Both the position numbers and the translations under genes were made by a program. Positions 63,967-64,000 of a stretch of DNA of 64,000 nucleotides are shown here, piece by piece. This stretch comes from Dillenia suffruticosa. Taxonomy: Eukaryota > Streptophyta > Magnoliopsida > Dilleniales > Dilleniaceae. The notes beneath the pieces are model-generated. The model did no database searches. It was not told the DNA's origin and saw only the letters and a list, made by a program, of their open reading frames with translations. The stretch lies in NCBI GenBank assembly GCA_033439265.1, contig JAVTVX010000009.1:7839109-7903108 (forward strand). The letters run 5' to 3'. Positions within the stretch are counted from its first letter, which is position 1, and every line of letters begins with the position of its first letter.

Positions 63967-64000
63967 TAACATATCAATATTAATAATGAAGTGATCAATT

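Noticed and set aside
1-64000. CRISPR arrays, bacterial operons, rRNA genes, intact tRNA genes
   Set aside because: No regular spacer-repeat array, ribosome-binding-site/operon layout or full cloverleaf was seen; the tRNA-like pieces are SINE promoters.

Overview
The window looks like nuclear DNA of a flowering plant, most likely a eudicot. It is AT-rich and has one long, intron-dense host gene. The rest is mostly plant LTR retrotransposons (Ty1/copia and Ty3/gypsy), LINE and SINE copies, and (GA)n/(CT)n microsatellites. I found no bacterial-type operon, CRISPR array, rRNA or intact tRNA gene.

Region by region: 1-4255 is intergenic, with a complete tRNA-derived SINE (956-1155) and several (GA)n tracts. 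4256 to about 30.07 kb on the minus strand is one gene, a class II histone deacetylase orthologous to plant HDA15 (N-terminal RanBP2-type zinc finger plus HDAC domain). I could assemble 17 coding exons with GT-AG junctions and matching phases; they sum to 1773 nt, or 590 residues plus stop. A non-coding 5' leader exon is likely near 29.9-30.07 kb. The gene is stretched over about 26 kb by transposons in its introns: a copia element with 5-bp target duplication in the intron between coding exons 12 and 13, an L1-like LINE remnant in the intron between coding exons 3 and 4, and an RTE-like LINE with a 17-bp target duplication in the 5'-leader intron.

30.1-35 kb holds a copia RNase H relic and a roughly 2.5-kb degenerate array built on AAGTCGACTTG-like units. 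35.5-38 kb carries three copies of a 75-bp repeat, one of which looks like a MITE. 38-51 kb is a nested pair: a decayed copia element (LTRs 37977-38373 and 50524-51002) interrupted by a complete 7-kb Ty3/gypsy element (38907-45892, minus strand, TSD TTATT). The gypsy pol frame reads on into its 3' LTR. 51-54.3 kb is AT-rich with nothing recognisable. 54.3-55.3 kb is a relic of the same copia family as the HDA15 intron element. 55.97-60.33 kb is another copia element on the minus strand lacking gag, protease and early integrase. The right end has a second SINE of the same family as the first (62974-63178) and a possible promoter/first exon at the edge.

Only HDA15 looks like a functional gene. 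Every transposon coding region carries stops, frameshifts or truncations. I did not find a previously undescribed biological system. The most informative structures are the repeatedly invaded HDA15 locus, the nested gypsy/copia pair, and the odd hairpin inside the AGTCGACT array.
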